This document shows positions 1 to 8,820 of a DNA stretch of 64,000 nucleotides, piece after piece (position 1 is the first letter of the stretch; each line of letters opens with the position of its first letter). A program made the translations under genes and the position numbers. Under the pieces are notes generated by a model, which searched no databases, was not told the DNA's origin, and was given only the letters and a program-made list of their open reading frames with translations. The stretch is from Pseudomonas hydrolytica. GTDB taxonomy: Bacteria; Pseudomonadota; Gammaproteobacteria; Pseudomonadales; Pseudomonadaceae. The stretch spans positions 4,719,001-4,783,000 of the forward strand of contig NZ_CP099397.1 of the NCBI RefSeq assembly GCF_021495345.1, written 5' to 3'.

Positions 1-1358
1 CGCAGACCCCGCTGCGCGAGGCCGTGCGACTGATGCACGAGCAGCACGTAGGCAGCATCGTGGTGGTCGATCCGGACAACCGCCCATTGGGCATCTTCAC
101 CTTGCGCGACCTGCGCCGCGTGGTCGCCGACGGCGCCGACCTGGCGCAGCCGATCAGCAACCTGATGACCCCCAGGCCCTTCCACCTGCCCCCGGACGCC
201 AGCGCCTTCGACGCCGCCATCGCCATGACCGAGCGGCATATCGCCCACGTCTGCCTGGTGGACCACGAGAAGCTCTGCGGGGTGATCTCCGAGCGCGACC
301 TGTTCAGCCTGCAGCGCGTCGACCTGGTGCACCTGGCGCGCACCATTCGCCATGCCGGCAAGGTGGAGACCCTGGCCGGGCTGCGCAGCGACATCCGCCT
401 GCTGGTCGACCGCATGCTGGCCCACGGCGCCAGCTCGACGCAGATCACCCATATCGTCACCCTGCTCAACGACCACACGGTCAGCCGGGTGATCGAGCTG
501 ACCATCGAGGAGATGGGCGACCCCGGGGTGCCCTTCACCTGGCTGTGCTTCGGCAGCGAGGGCCGCCGCGAGCAGACCCTGCATACCGATCAGGACAACG
601 GCATTCTCTTCGAGGCCGCCGATGCTGCCGAGGCCGCTGCCATTCGCGGGCGCCTGCTGCCGCTGGCCGCCGAGATCAACCAGCGCCTGGCGCAGTGCGG
701 TTTCACCCTGTGCAAGGGCAACATCATGGCCAGCAACCCCGAGCTGTGCCTGTCGCGCCAGGAATGGTCGCGGCGCTTTGCCGGCTTCGTGCTCGAGGCC
801 ACGCCGGAGAACCTGCTGGGCTCCACCATCTATTTCGATCTGCGCGCGATCTGGGGCCCGGACGAAGGTTGCGAGCAGCTGCGCGAGGAACTGCTCGGGC
901 GCATCGGCAACAACAGCCTGTTCCAGCACATGATGGCCGAGAACGCCCTGCGCCATCGCCCGCCGGTGGGACGTTTCCGCGACTTCGTGGTGGCGCGCTC
1001 GGGCGCCGACAAGGACACCCTGGACCTCAAGGTGCAGGGCCTGACCCCCTTCGTCGATGGCGCCCGCCTGCTGGCCCTGGCCAATCACATCTCTGCGGTG
1101 GGCACGCTGGAACGCCTGCGCGCCCTGGTCGCCAAGGGCGTGATTGAGGCCCAGGACGGCGCGGCCTACGAAGAGGCCTACCACTTCATCCAGCAGACCC
1201 GCATGCAGCAGCACCAATTGCAGGCACGCGACGAGCAGCCCTACTCCAATCGTCTCGATCCTGACAGTCTGAACCTGCTGGATCGGCGCATCCTTCGCGA
1301 ATCCTTCCGCCAGGCCCAGCGACTGCAAAGCAGCCTGGCCGTGAGGTATCAGCTATGA
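1..1358 (+). CDS. CBS-domain/DUF294 nucleotidyltransferase-like protein (5' partial)
   Basis: The reading frame is open to the left edge, so the N-terminus is missing; a GTG at 24 is internal to a CBS domain and is not the real start. The visible part holds CBS repeats (roughly the first 115 residues), then a DUF294 putative nucleotidyltransferase domain with the motif FGSEGRREQTLHTDQDN around residues 176-192, then a DUF294 C-terminal substrate-binding-like domain. CBS pairs usually bind adenosyl ligands, so this is probably a nucleotide-responsive regulatory protein; the transferred nucleotide and its target are unknown. The stop overlaps the next start (ATGA), so it is translationally coupled to the exonuclease. 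In many Pseudomonas genomes such a pair lies near acetate or solute transport genes, which fits the symporter nearby. Confidence 0.85.
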   Translation, partial: QTPLREAVRLMHEQHVGSIVVVDPDNRPLGIFTLRDLRRVVADGADLAQPISNLMTPRPFHLPPDASAFDAAIAMTERHIAHVCLVDHEKLCGVISERDLFSLQRVDLVHLARTIRHAGKVETLAGLRSDIRLLVDRMLAHGASSTQITHIVTLLNDHTVSRVIELTIEEMGDPGVPFTWLCFGSEGRREQTLHTDQDNGILFEAADAAEAAAIRGRLLPLAAEINQRLAQCGFTLCKGNIMASNPELCLSRQEWSRRFAGFVLEATPENLLGSTIYFDLRAIWGPDEGCEQLREELLGRIGNNSLFQHMMAENALRHRPPVGRFRDFVVARSGADKDTLDLKVQGLTPFVDGARLLALANHISAVGTLERLRALVAKGVIEAQDGAAYEEAYHFIQQTRMQQHQLQARDEQPYSNRLDPDSLNLLDRRILRESFRQAQRLQSSLAVRYQL

Positions 1359-2056
1359 GCAAGTTCACCTGGTTCACCGGCCGCGGGCCGGCCCTGACGC
1401 AACGACAACTGGAACGCCGCCAGACCCTCGCCACACCGGCGGAAATGGACGAGCGCCCGCTGCATCAGCAGCGTTTCGTCGTGCTCGATCTGGAAACCAC
1501 CGGCCTCAACATGCGCCGCGACCAGGTGCTGGCGATCGGTGCGGTGGTGATCGACAACGGCGCCATCGACCTGGCTCAGCAGTTCGAGCGCACCCTGCAC
1601 CTGCCGGATCACCAGGCCAGCGCCAGCACCCTGATTCACGGCATCGCCCCCAGCGAGGTGGCGCGCGGCGTGGAGCCCGTCGAAGCGCTGCTGGACTTCA
1701 TGGAGTTCGTCGGCAGCAGCCCGGTACTGGCCTTCCATGCCGAGTTCGATCAGCGCATGCTGGCCCGCGCGCTCAAGCAGCACCTGGGCTATCGCCTGCA
1801 GCACAGCTTCTTCGACGTCGCCGAGATCGCTCCGCTGCTGTGCCCGCAGTCGCGCATTCGCCAGGGCGGGCTGGACGAGTGGGTCGCCGAATTCGGCCTG
1901 CAGGTGCACCAGCGGCACAACGCCAGCGCCGACGCGCTGGTCACCGCCGAATTGGCGCTGATGCTGTTCAGCAAGGCGCGTCGTCAGGGCATCGACAGCC
2001 TCTGCGAGCTGGAGCGCCAGCTGTCCAGTCGGCGCCGCCGCCATCACGCCATGTGA
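1355..2056 (+). CDS. 3'-5' exonuclease, DnaQ/DEDDh superfamily
   Basis: This 233-residue protein carries the full DEDDh set: Exo I DLETTG (D45, E47), Exo II HAEFD (D132) and Exo III H188-x4-D193, so it should be an active metal-dependent 3'-5' exonuclease. It resembles PolC/DnaQ-type exonucleases but lacks any polymerase or clamp-binding domain that I can recognise. The first 40 residues are basic and specific to this family. It starts within the last codon of the preceding CBS/DUF294 gene (4-bp overlap), so the two are co-translated; whether they act together (for example on a nucleotide or RNA substrate) is inference. Substrate unknown. Confidence 0.85.
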   Translation: MSKFTWFTGRGPALTQRQLERRQTLATPAEMDERPLHQQRFVVLDLETTGLNMRRDQVLAIGAVVIDNGAIDLAQQFERTLHLPDHQASASTLIHGIAPSEVARGVEPVEALLDFMEFVGSSPVLAFHAEFDQRMLARALKQHLGYRLQHSFFDVAEIAPLLCPQSRIRQGGLDEWVAEFGLQVHQRHNASADALVTAELALMLFSKARRQGIDSLCELERQLSSRRRRHHAM

Positions 2057-2126
2057 CCGGCGCACCTCTCGACCGCCACGGCGCAAGCGCAACGCCTCCT
2101 GGGCCCTGATCTCTTCACAGCTTCTA

Positions 2127-2163
2127 GGTGCGCACAGCCTCGGCGGCCCCGCGACACCCTACG
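2127..2163. repeat. Dispersed intergenic repeat, long variant, copy 1
   Basis: A 37-bp sequence beginning GGTGCGCACAGCCT and ending CGCGACACCCTACG. It matches 33 of 37 positions in a second copy at 3604-3640, so the two copies flank trhP. Its ends match the GTAGGGTGCGC palindrome family found elsewhere in the window, with a different core. Confidence 0.7.
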
Positions 2164-2187
2164 GATCGGCGCCCACCCTGCGAAAAC

Positions 2188-3495
2188 CTATAGGTCGCGC
2201 ATCAGCAGGCCGTATTCCAGCTGCACATCGGCCGGCAACGGCAGATACAGAACGTGGCCATCGCCAGGCGCCACCGACTGTGCCTGCCCCTGTGCATTCT
2301 GCAGGTGCTCCAGGCTGAAACGCAGATTGCCCCGCGGCGTCATCAGCTCCAGCCCGTCACCGACAGCGAAGCGGTTCTTCACCCGCACCTCGGCCAGCTC
2401 GCCGCGGCGCTCGCCGGTCAGCTCGCCGACGAACTGCTGACGCTCCGACACCGAGCTGCCGCGCTGGTAGTTCTGGTACTCGTCATGCACATGGCGGCGC
2501 AGAAAACCCTCGGTGTAGCCGCGATGCGCCAATGACTCGAGACTGTCCAGCAGACCTCTGTCGAACGGCTTGCCGGCCAGCGCATCGTCGATGGCTCGGC
2601 GATAGACCTGCGCCGTGCGCGCCACGTAGAAGTGGCTCTTGGTACGCCCCTCGATCTTCAGCGAGTGCACGCCCATGCGCACCAGACGCTCGACGTGCTG
2701 CACCGCGCGCAGGTCCTTGGAGTTCATGATGTAGGTGCCGTGCTCGTCTTCGAAGGCGGCCATTTCCTCGCCCGGCCGGCCCGCCTCTTCGAGCACGAAG
2801 GCCTGGGCGGTCGGCGCACCCTGACCCAGGGTCGGCTCGACCACGCGGACGATCTCGCCCAGCTCGTTCTCGGCGGCCGGGGTGGCCTGGTACTGCCAGC
2901 GGCAGGCGTTGGTGCAGGTGCCCTGGTTGGGGTCGCGGCGGTTGATGTAACCCGACAGCAGACAGCGCCCGGAGTAGGCCATGCACAGGGCGCCGTGGAC
3001 GAACACCTCCAGCTCCATGCCGGGCACCTCGCGGCGGATCTCCTCGATCTCCTCCAGCGCCAGCTCGCGCGACAGGATCACCCGACTCAGCCCCTGCTGC
3101 TGCCAGAACCGCACGCTCGCCCAGTTCACCGCATTGGCCTGCACCGACAGGTGGATCGGCATCTGCGGGTAGTGCTCGCGCACCAGCATGATCAAGCCGG
3201 GGTCGGACATGATCAGCGCATCGGGACGCATCTCGATCACCGGCGCCAGGTCCTTGAGGAAGGTCCTGAGCTTGGCGTTGTGCGGGGCGATGTTGACCAC
3301 CACGTAGAACTGCTTGCCCTGCGCGTGCGCCTCCTTGATGCCGAGGGCCAGATTGGCGTGGTCGAACTCGTTGTTGCGCACCCGCAGGCTGTAACGCGGC
3401 TGCCCGGCGTACACCGCATCGGCGCCGTAGGCGAAGGCATAGCGCATGTTCTTCAGGGTGCCGGCAGGCGACAGCAGTTCGGGAAAACGGGGCAT
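2188..3495 (-). CDS. trhP: U32 family protein, tRNA uridine-34 hydroxylase TrhP (YegQ)
   Basis: 435 residues, close to E. coli TrhP (about 450). The family signature VFVHGALCMAYSGRC is at about residues 164-178 and the conserved cysteines C171, C178, C194 and C198 are present. These match the Fe-S-binding cysteine pattern of the U32 RNA-hydroxylase group. In E. coli TrhP uses prephenate-derived chemistry to form 5-hydroxyuridine at tRNA position 34. Older annotation calls the family peptidase U32, but peptidase activity is not supported for this branch. It is a single gene between two copies of a dispersed repeat. Assignment to TrhP rather than another U32 paralogue rests on length and the N-terminal LLSPAGTLKNMRYAFAYGAD motif. 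Confidence 0.88.
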   Translation of the reverse strand: MPRFPELLSPAGTLKNMRYAFAYGADAVYAGQPRYSLRVRNNEFDHANLALGIKEAHAQGKQFYVVVNIAPHNAKLRTFLKDLAPVIEMRPDALIMSDPGLIMLVREHYPQMPIHLSVQANAVNWASVRFWQQQGLSRVILSRELALEEIEEIRREVPGMELEVFVHGALCMAYSGRCLLSGYINRRDPNQGTCTNACRWQYQATPAAENELGEIVRVVEPTLGQGAPTAQAFVLEEAGRPGEEMAAFEDEHGTYIMNSKDLRAVQHVERLVRMGVHSLKIEGRTKSHFYVARTAQVYRRAIDDALAGKPFDRGLLDSLESLAHRGYTEGFLRRHVHDEYQNYQRGSSVSERQQFVGELTGERRGELAEVRVKNRFAVGDGLELMTPRGNLRFSLEHLQNAQGQAQSVAPGDGHVLYLPLPADVQLEYGLLMRDL

Positions 3496-3603
3496 GACCG
3501 CAAGCTCGAAAAATCAGGGGCTGGCGATTCTATGCAGGAGGCAGGAGTGGATATTGATCTGGATCTATCGGACGCAAAAAAGCGCCCGGGCGAGACGGGA
3601 GGT

Positions 3604-3640
3604 GGTGCGCGCGGCCTAGACGGCCCCGCGACACCCTACG
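3604..3640. repeat. Dispersed intergenic repeat, long variant, copy 2
   Basis: A 37-bp copy of the repeat at 2127-2163 (33/37 identical), sharing the terminal block CGGCCCCGCGACACCCTACG. Confidence 0.7.
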
Positions 3641-3651
3641 CGCCGGATCTT

Positions 3652-3675
3652 GCGTAGGGTGCGCCGTGCGCACCG
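3652..3675. repeat. GTAGGGTGCGC-type intergenic palindrome
   Basis: The sequence GCGTAGGGTGCGCCGTGCGC, followed by ACC, forms an imperfect palindrome (GGTGCGC against GTGCGCACC). Members of this family recur at about 13.0, 23.3, 32.9, 55.1 and 59.3 kb, always between genes. Confidence 0.75.
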
Positions 3676-3697
3676 ATACCGCCACGCTCAGCGTGCG

Positions 3698-4204
3698 CTA
3701 GCGGCACACCTGCAGGTAGAGCGGATCGTCCTTGCCGATGCGCTTGAGCTGGGCCAGCTGCGGCTGCTTCTGCGCATCGAGCGGCAGCAGCTCGGCGCTC
3801 TCGCAGTTGAGCAGATGCGCCTGGTGCGCGACATGATCGACATGCTGCTTCTCGAAGCGATAGAGCATGAATTCGGCCACCGTGTTGCCGTCGAGCTCGC
3901 GTTTGACCAGGCTCTTGCTGTCGAGCACGGTGAAGGCGGTGATCATCGGCACGAAGTAGCTCCACGGACGCCAGAACACATGCCCCGCCTCCGTCGCCAC
4001 CACCACCGATTCCGCGGGTTGACGCGCCTGCTGATGCTCGAACCAGGAGTACTCGTAGAACACCTGATAACCCAGCATCCCCAGACCGCCGAACAGCGGC
4101 ACGATCCACTTCGGCAGTTTGTTGCGCGTCAGTTTGCGCAGCAGCAGGGCAATACCGGCGGCGCCGAGCCCCGCCACCACGATGGCAAGCAAAGTCCACA
4201 ACAT
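3698..4204 (-). CDS. Hypothetical membrane protein
   Basis: 168 residues. Two hydrophobic segments at about residues 1-22 and 34-48 are followed by a hydrophilic C-terminal part of about 110 residues containing two cysteines near the end. I do not recognise a characterised family. The ATG at 4204 is the only good start. It lies just downstream of the strong terminator that closes the symporter gene, so it probably has its own promoter or depends on read-through. Its position beside the sodium/solute symporter suggests an accessory membrane role, but that is only context. Confidence 0.65.
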   Translation of the reverse strand: MLWTLLAIVVAGLGAAGIALLLRKLTRNKLPKWIVPLFGGLGMLGYQVFYEYSWFEHQQARQPAESVVVATEAGHVFWRPWSYFVPMITAFTVLDSKSLVKRELDGNTVAEFMLYRFEKQHVDHVAHQAHLLNCESAELLPLDAQKQPQLAQLKRIGKDDPLYLQVCR

Positions 4205-4216
4205 ATGAGTGTTCCC

Positions 4217-4249
4217 GAAAAAAGACGGGCCTCCACTGGAGGCCCGTCT
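4217..4249 (-). terminator. Rho-independent terminator of the symporter operon
   Basis: A perfect 12-bp stem (4223-4234 with 4238-4249, loop of 3 nt) is followed on the minus strand by a run of six T. It lies about 50 bp after the symporter stop codon. Confidence 0.9.
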
Positions 4250-4295
4250 GTAAGACCCTGGACCATCGACCGATGGCGTCAGGCCAGGATTATGC

Positions 4296-6065
4296 TTAGT
4301 GGCTCAGAGCGGCACCAGCACCTTTGGGAGTACGTACGCTTTCCACCAGATCCTGGATTTCCTGCGGCGGTTCGGCAGTGACCATCGACACGGCGTAAGC
4401 CACGGCGAAGTTGATCAGGGCACCGACGGAACCGAAGGAAGCCGGGGAGATACCCATGAACCACTGGTCCGGGGTATTGGGCAGCATGTTGGTCTCCGGA
4501 ATGAAGAACCAGCCCAGGTAGGTGAAGATGTACAGCAGGGTGACCACCAGGCCGGCGACCATGCCGCAGATCGCGCCCTTGTCGTTCATGCGCTTGGAGA
4601 AGATCCCCATCATCAGCACCGGGAACAGGGTTGCAGCCGCGATACCGAAGGCCAGCGCCACCACCTGCGCGGCGAACCCTGGCGGATTCAGACCCAGGTA
4701 GGTTGCCAGCAGGATCGCACACGCCATGGAGATCCGCGCTGCGCGCATTTCCCCCTTCTCGCTGATCTTCGGATTGATCAAGGTCTTGATCAGGTCATGA
4801 CTGATGGCCGAAGAAATCGCCAGCAACAGACCCGCCGCCGTCGACAGTGCCGCAGCGATGGCACCGGCAGCGATCAGACCCACCACCCAGCCGGGCAGGT
4901 TGGCGATCTCCGGGTTGGCCAGAACCAGGATGTCGTTGTTCACGGTCAGCTCGTTGCCATTCCAGCCGCGCTCCTGAGCGGTAGCGGTGAAGGCCGGAGC
5001 GGCATCGTTGTACATCTGGATACGGCCGTCGCCGTTCTTGTCTTCCCACTTGATCAGGCCGGTCTGTTCCCAGGTCTTGACCCACTCAGGACGTTCTTCG
5101 TAGGCCAGCGCCGGGGCAGAAGCGCCCTGCGGATAAATGGTGGTGACCAGGTTCAGACGCGCCATCGAGGCGACTGCCGGAGCGGTGAGGTACAGCAGGG
5201 CGATGAACACCAGGGTCCAGCCAGCCGACCAGCGTGCGTCGGAAACCTTCGGCACGGTGAAGAAGCGGATGATCACGTGCGGCAGACCGGCAGTACCGAT
5301 CATCAGCGACAGGGTGAACAGCACCATGTTCAGCTTGTTGCTGACATCGGCGGTGTAGGCGGAGAAGCCCAGCTCGCGTACCACTTCATCGAGCTTCTGC
5401 AGCAGCGGCACGCCGGACTCGACATGATCACCGAACAGGCCCAGCGGCGGAATCGGGTTACCGGTCAGCTGCAGGGAGATGAAGATCGCCGGGATGGTGT
5501 AGGCCACGATCAGTACCACGTACTGAGCGACCTGGGTGTAGGTGATGCCCTTCATGCCGCCGAATACGGCATAGGCGAATACCACGCCGGCCGCGATCCA
5601 GATACCGGTGGAGTTGCTCACCTCGAGGAAGCGCGAGAAGGCCACGCCAGCACCGGCCATCTGACCGATCACGTAGGTCACGGAGATGATCACCAGGCAG
5701 ATCACCGCCGTCAGACGCGCACCACGGCTGTAGAAGCGGTCGCCGATGAAATCCGGCACGGTGAACTTGCCGAACTTGCGCAGGTAGGGTGCCAGCAGCA
5801 TCGCCAGCAGCACGTAGCCGCCGGTCCAGCCCATGAGGAAGGTGGAGTTGGCATAACCACCGGCGGCGATCAGGCCCGCCATGGAAATGAAGGATGCAGC
5901 GGACATCCAGTCGGCAGCGGTCGCCATACCGTTGGTGACGGGATGCACACCACCGCCGGCGACGTAGAACTCTTTGGTGGAGCCGGCACGCGCCCAGATG
6001 GCGATGCCGATGTAGAGCGCGAAGGACGCGCCTACGAACAACATGTTGATGACGAATTGGCTCAT
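4296..6065 (-). CDS. Sodium:solute symporter family protein (VC_2705-type)
   Basis: 589 residues from the ATG at 6065; an in-frame GTG at 6071 is only 3 nt from the GGAG ribosome site, while the ATG is 9 nt away, so the ATG is preferred. It is a polytopic SSS-family transporter (about 13 hydrophobic segments) with the family features GGMKGITYTQVAQY and ALSTAAGLLLAISSAI. Together with the DUF4212 partner upstream this indicates the VC_2705 subfamily, often assumed to carry acetate or another small carboxylate with sodium. A long periplasmic or loop insertion at about residues 320-390 contains DKNGDGRIQ, which looks like a calcium-binding EF-hand loop. Substrate is not determinable from sequence. 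Confidence 0.85.
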   Translation of the reverse strand: MSQFVINMLFVGASFALYIGIAIWARAGSTKEFYVAGGGVHPVTNGMATAADWMSAASFISMAGLIAAGGYANSTFLMGWTGGYVLLAMLLAPYLRKFGKFTVPDFIGDRFYSRGARLTAVICLVIISVTYVIGQMAGAGVAFSRFLEVSNSTGIWIAAGVVFAYAVFGGMKGITYTQVAQYVVLIVAYTIPAIFISLQLTGNPIPPLGLFGDHVESGVPLLQKLDEVVRELGFSAYTADVSNKLNMVLFTLSLMIGTAGLPHVIIRFFTVPKVSDARWSAGWTLVFIALLYLTAPAVASMARLNLVTTIYPQGASAPALAYEERPEWVKTWEQTGLIKWEDKNGDGRIQMYNDAAPAFTATAQERGWNGNELTVNNDILVLANPEIANLPGWVVGLIAAGAIAAALSTAAGLLLAISSAISHDLIKTLINPKISEKGEMRAARISMACAILLATYLGLNPPGFAAQVVALAFGIAAATLFPVLMMGIFSKRMNDKGAICGMVAGLVVTLLYIFTYLGWFFIPETNMLPNTPDQWFMGISPASFGSVGALINFAVAYAVSMVTAEPPQEIQDLVESVRTPKGAGAALSH

Positions 6066-6071
6066 GACCAC

Positions 6072-6332
6072 TTACTCCTCGACGCCAAATTCTTTATCGA
6101 GTTTGTTCAGTCTCCACGCGTAGTGAAAAATGAGCCCGATGAAAAAGAGGATGGAACCCTGCTGTGCGAACCAGAATCCGAGGTCGGAACCGCCAACCGA
6201 GATTCCCGCCAGCATCGGCCGGAGAATCATGGCGAACCCGTAGGAAACCAGCGCCCAGATAACTAGGCTCCAGGTGATGAGCCGCACGTTGGCCTTCCAG
6301 TAGGCCGCGGCATTTGCTTGTTCAGAAGTCAT
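6072..6332 (-). CDS. DUF4212 small subunit of the symporter
   Basis: 86 residues with two transmembrane helices (about residues 17-38 and 50-72) and a short charged C-terminus. DUF4212 proteins are encoded immediately upstream of VC_2705-type symporters and are regarded as small partner subunits, comparable to the DUF485 protein paired with ActP. A GGAGG site stands 5 nt before the ATG. The stop is 7 nt before the symporter ATG and next to the symporter ribosome site, so expression is coupled. Confidence 0.85.
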   Translation of the reverse strand: MTSEQANAAAYWKANVRLITWSLVIWALVSYGFAMILRPMLAGISVGGSDLGFWFAQQGSILFFIGLIFHYAWRLNKLDKEFGVEE

Positions 6333-6505
6333 AGACGCCTCCGGTTATTGTTATTCTGATGCAGCTTCAAGCTAGCAGCAGGCCAGCCAAGACCGACAGA
6401 TAGACATTGGTATTAGCCGCATCGCGAGGTTTCGGGCACTCAGGGCAAACGCTGAAACTGTAGAAGAAAAAACGCATCTTCCAAGCCGCCTACTGCGACA
6501 AATGT

Positions 6506-6524
6506 GCATTTGATAATGATTCTC
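6506..6524 (+). promoter_or_regulatory. Fur-box-like operator upstream of the TonB receptor
   Basis: The 19-bp window centred on TTGATAATGATTCTC matches the classical Fur consensus at 13 of 19 positions, with an unbroken TGATAAT core. It lies about 55 bp upstream of a siderophore receptor, where Fur repression is expected. Confidence 0.65.
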
Positions 6525-6577
6525 TGAAAAACTAGAATCCCGGGCCCTCCCCTGTCTTCCGCCCCAAGGATTCACTC

Positions 6578-8710
6578 ATGCGACGCCTGGTCGTACCGCT
6601 TCTCGCCCTACCCGCCTTCGCCTGCCACACCGCCTTCGCCAGCACGGACAGCGACACGCCGCTGGCACTGGAGGAAATGCAGATCACCGCCCCTACGGAG
6701 CAAGCCGATGGGCCGGTCGACGGCTATCGCGCCACCCGCTCGGCCAGCGCGACGCGCACCGATACGCCGATCCATGAAATCCCGCAGTCGATCAGCGTGG
6801 TGCCGGCGCAGGTGGTGCAGGACGTCGGCGCGGTGCGCCTGGAAGATGCGCTGGATTACGCCGGCGGCGTGGAGCGCGGCAACAACTTCGGTGGCCAGGG
6901 TCTGACCGAATTTCTGATTCGCGGCTTCACCAGCCAGGAGTTCTACCGCAACGGTTTCGCCGTCAACCGTGGCTACCCGAACATGCCCGACGCCAGCACC
7001 ATCGAGCGCATCGAAGTGCTGCGCGGCCCGGCGGCCATGCTCTACGGCCGTAGCGATCCGGGCGGCACCTTCAACATCGTCAGCAAGCAGCCGCAGGCCG
7101 AGCGCCGCACCGTGCTGGGCAGCCAGGTCAACAGCGAAGGTCTGCGCCGCGGCACGCTGGACACCACCGGTGCGCTGGACGAACAGGCCGCCTTCACCTA
7201 CCGCCTGAACCTGGTGGCCGAGGGCGGCGACAGCTTCCGCGATGACGTCGAGAGCGAGCGCTACAACGTCGCCCCGGTGCTGCGCTGGCAGCTCAACGAA
7301 GACACCGCCGTCACCCTCGAAGGCGACTACCTGCACAACCGCCACCCGCTCGACCGTGGCGTCACCCGCTACTCCAACCAGAACGGCAAGCTGCCGCGCG
7401 ACCGCTTCCTCGGCGAGGAATCCGCCGGCAAGCTGACCAACGAGAACGCCACTACCCAGCTGCGCATCGAACACCTGCTGAGCGATAGCTGGACCCTGCG
7501 CGGCGGCGTGCAGTACCTCGATGGCGAGATCCATGGCGGCGCCGTGGAGAACAACAGCAACGCCTACACCGGCTTGCCTGCAGGCGCCAGCAGCATCGGG
7601 CGCAACTACAACGAGCGCTGGCTGAACTGGAACGACGTCAATGCCCAGGCCAACGCCGAAGGCAACTTCGACCTTGGCGGCTTCGCCCATACCCTGCTGG
7701 TGGGCGTGGAGTACGACAAGTTCAACTACAACTCGCTGATCATCCGTTCGCCGGGCGGCGGCGCCTATCCTATCGACCTGTACAACCCGGTACACGGCCA
7801 GCCGCTGCCGGCGTTGACCCGCACCACCACCCACGACAGCGAGAACCTCGAGTCCTACGCCTTCTTCGTCCAGGACCAGATCGCCCTGACCGAACGCCTC
7901 AAGGCGCAACTGGGTGCACGTATCGAGCGTTTCGAGCAGAGCTATAACGACAAGCTCAATCCCAGCGGCAACTGGGATCAGGCGCATAACGCCGTCTCGC
8001 CGCGCTTCGGCCTGATCTACGACCTCACCGACGAACTGGCGGTGTTCGCCAACACCTCGCGCTCGTTCAAGCCCAACCGCGGCGCCGATCGCCTCGGCAA
8101 TGCCTTCGACCCGGAAAAGGGCATCGCCCATGAACTCGGCATCAAGTACGACATGGCCGACCGCGACCTGAGCCTGACCGCGGCGATGTTCCATATCGTC
8201 AAGGAAAACGTGCTGACCAGCGACCCGCTGGATGCCACCCGCAGCATTGCCGCCGGCGAAGTGCGCAGCCGTGGCTTCGATATCAATCTGGCCGGCAACA
8301 TCACCCCGCAGTGGCGGGTGATCGGCGGCTATGCCTACGTTGACGCCGAAGTCACCGAAAGCACCAGCGCCACCATGCCGGTGGGGTCGCGCCTGGCCAA
8401 CGTGCCGCGACACAGCTTCAACCTGCTCGATACCTACGAGTTCGACGGCGGCCCGCTGGCCGGCCTGGGCCTGGGCATCGGCCTGAAGTACGTCAGCGAG
8501 CGCCAGGGCCAGACCAGCAACAACACCTTCGACATGGACGGCTACGGCCTGGTCGACCTGCTGGCCTACTACCCGCTGACCGAGAACGTGCGGCTGAACC
8601 TCAATCTGAACAATGTGTTCGACAAGCACTACGAGGAACGTGCGTGGAACGCCTGGGCCTACCCGGGTGAACCACGCACGCTGCAGGCGGGGATTTCGGT
8701 CAGCCTGTAA
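6578..8710 (+). CDS. TonB-dependent siderophore receptor
   Basis: 710 residues with a signal peptide ending near residue 21. A TonB-box region and plug domain follow (IPQSISVVPAQVVQD near residue 68 and the plug motif IERIEVLRGPAAMLYGRSDP at about 142-161), then a 22-strand-type beta-barrel ending in the outer-membrane C-terminal signature LQAGISVSL with the NLNNVFDKHY motif before it. These define a siderophore receptor of the FhuA/FpvA/FoxA class importing ferric hydroxamate or catecholate complexes. The specific ligand cannot be read. No FecR-type signalling domain is evident at the N-terminus, so it should be regulated by Fur (box at 6506) rather than through an ECF sigma cascade. No siderophore synthesis genes are nearby. 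Confidence 0.92.
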   Translation: MRRLVVPLLALPAFACHTAFASTDSDTPLALEEMQITAPTEQADGPVDGYRATRSASATRTDTPIHEIPQSISVVPAQVVQDVGAVRLEDALDYAGGVERGNNFGGQGLTEFLIRGFTSQEFYRNGFAVNRGYPNMPDASTIERIEVLRGPAAMLYGRSDPGGTFNIVSKQPQAERRTVLGSQVNSEGLRRGTLDTTGALDEQAAFTYRLNLVAEGGDSFRDDVESERYNVAPVLRWQLNEDTAVTLEGDYLHNRHPLDRGVTRYSNQNGKLPRDRFLGEESAGKLTNENATTQLRIEHLLSDSWTLRGGVQYLDGEIHGGAVENNSNAYTGLPAGASSIGRNYNERWLNWNDVNAQANAEGNFDLGGFAHTLLVGVEYDKFNYNSLIIRSPGGGAYPIDLYNPVHGQPLPALTRTTTHDSENLESYAFFVQDQIALTERLKAQLGARIERFEQSYNDKLNPSGNWDQAHNAVSPRFGLIYDLTDELAVFANTSRSFKPNRGADRLGNAFDPEKGIAHELGIKYDMADRDLSLTAAMFHIVKENVLTSDPLDATRSIAAGEVRSRGFDINLAGNITPQWRVIGGYAYVDAEVTESTSATMPVGSRLANVPRHSFNLLDTYEFDGGPLAGLGLGIGLKYVSERQGQTSNNTFDMDGYGLVDLLAYYPLTENVRLNLNLNNVFDKHYEERAWNAWAYPGEPRTLQAGISVSL

Positions 8711-8719
8711 AGCCAAGCG

Positions 8720-8742
8720 CCAGGTGAACGCGGTTCACCTGG
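8720..8742. terminator. Stem-loop after the TonB receptor
   Basis: CCAGGTGAAC and GGTTCACCTGG form a 10-11 bp stem with a tiny loop, starting 10 bp after the receptor stop. There is no T-run, so it is either a weak terminator or an mRNA-stabilising hairpin. Confidence 0.5.
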
Positions 8743-8752
8743 CTTGCCACCT

Positions 8753-8815
8753 CGTAGCCCGGATGCAATCCAGGGATGGCCTGTTGTGCCGTGCCCGGAT
8801 TGCATCCGGGCTACG
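8753..8815. repeat. REP-like inverted pair (GTAGCCCGGATGCAATCC)
   Basis: CGTAGCCCGGATGCAATCC at 8753-8771 is mirrored by GGATTGCATCCGGGCTACG ending at 8815, forming a long inverted repeat with about 25 bp between arms. A single arm recurs at 59311-59333 and a degenerate relative at 31521-31567. Confidence 0.8.
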
Positions 8816-8820
8816 TGCCT

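Noticed and set aside
4299..6266. A 655-codon plus-strand open frame opposite the symporter
   Set aside because: It is antisense to a clear transporter, rich in Asp, Gly, His and Gln as shadows of high-GC codon bias are, and has no ribosome site or homology.
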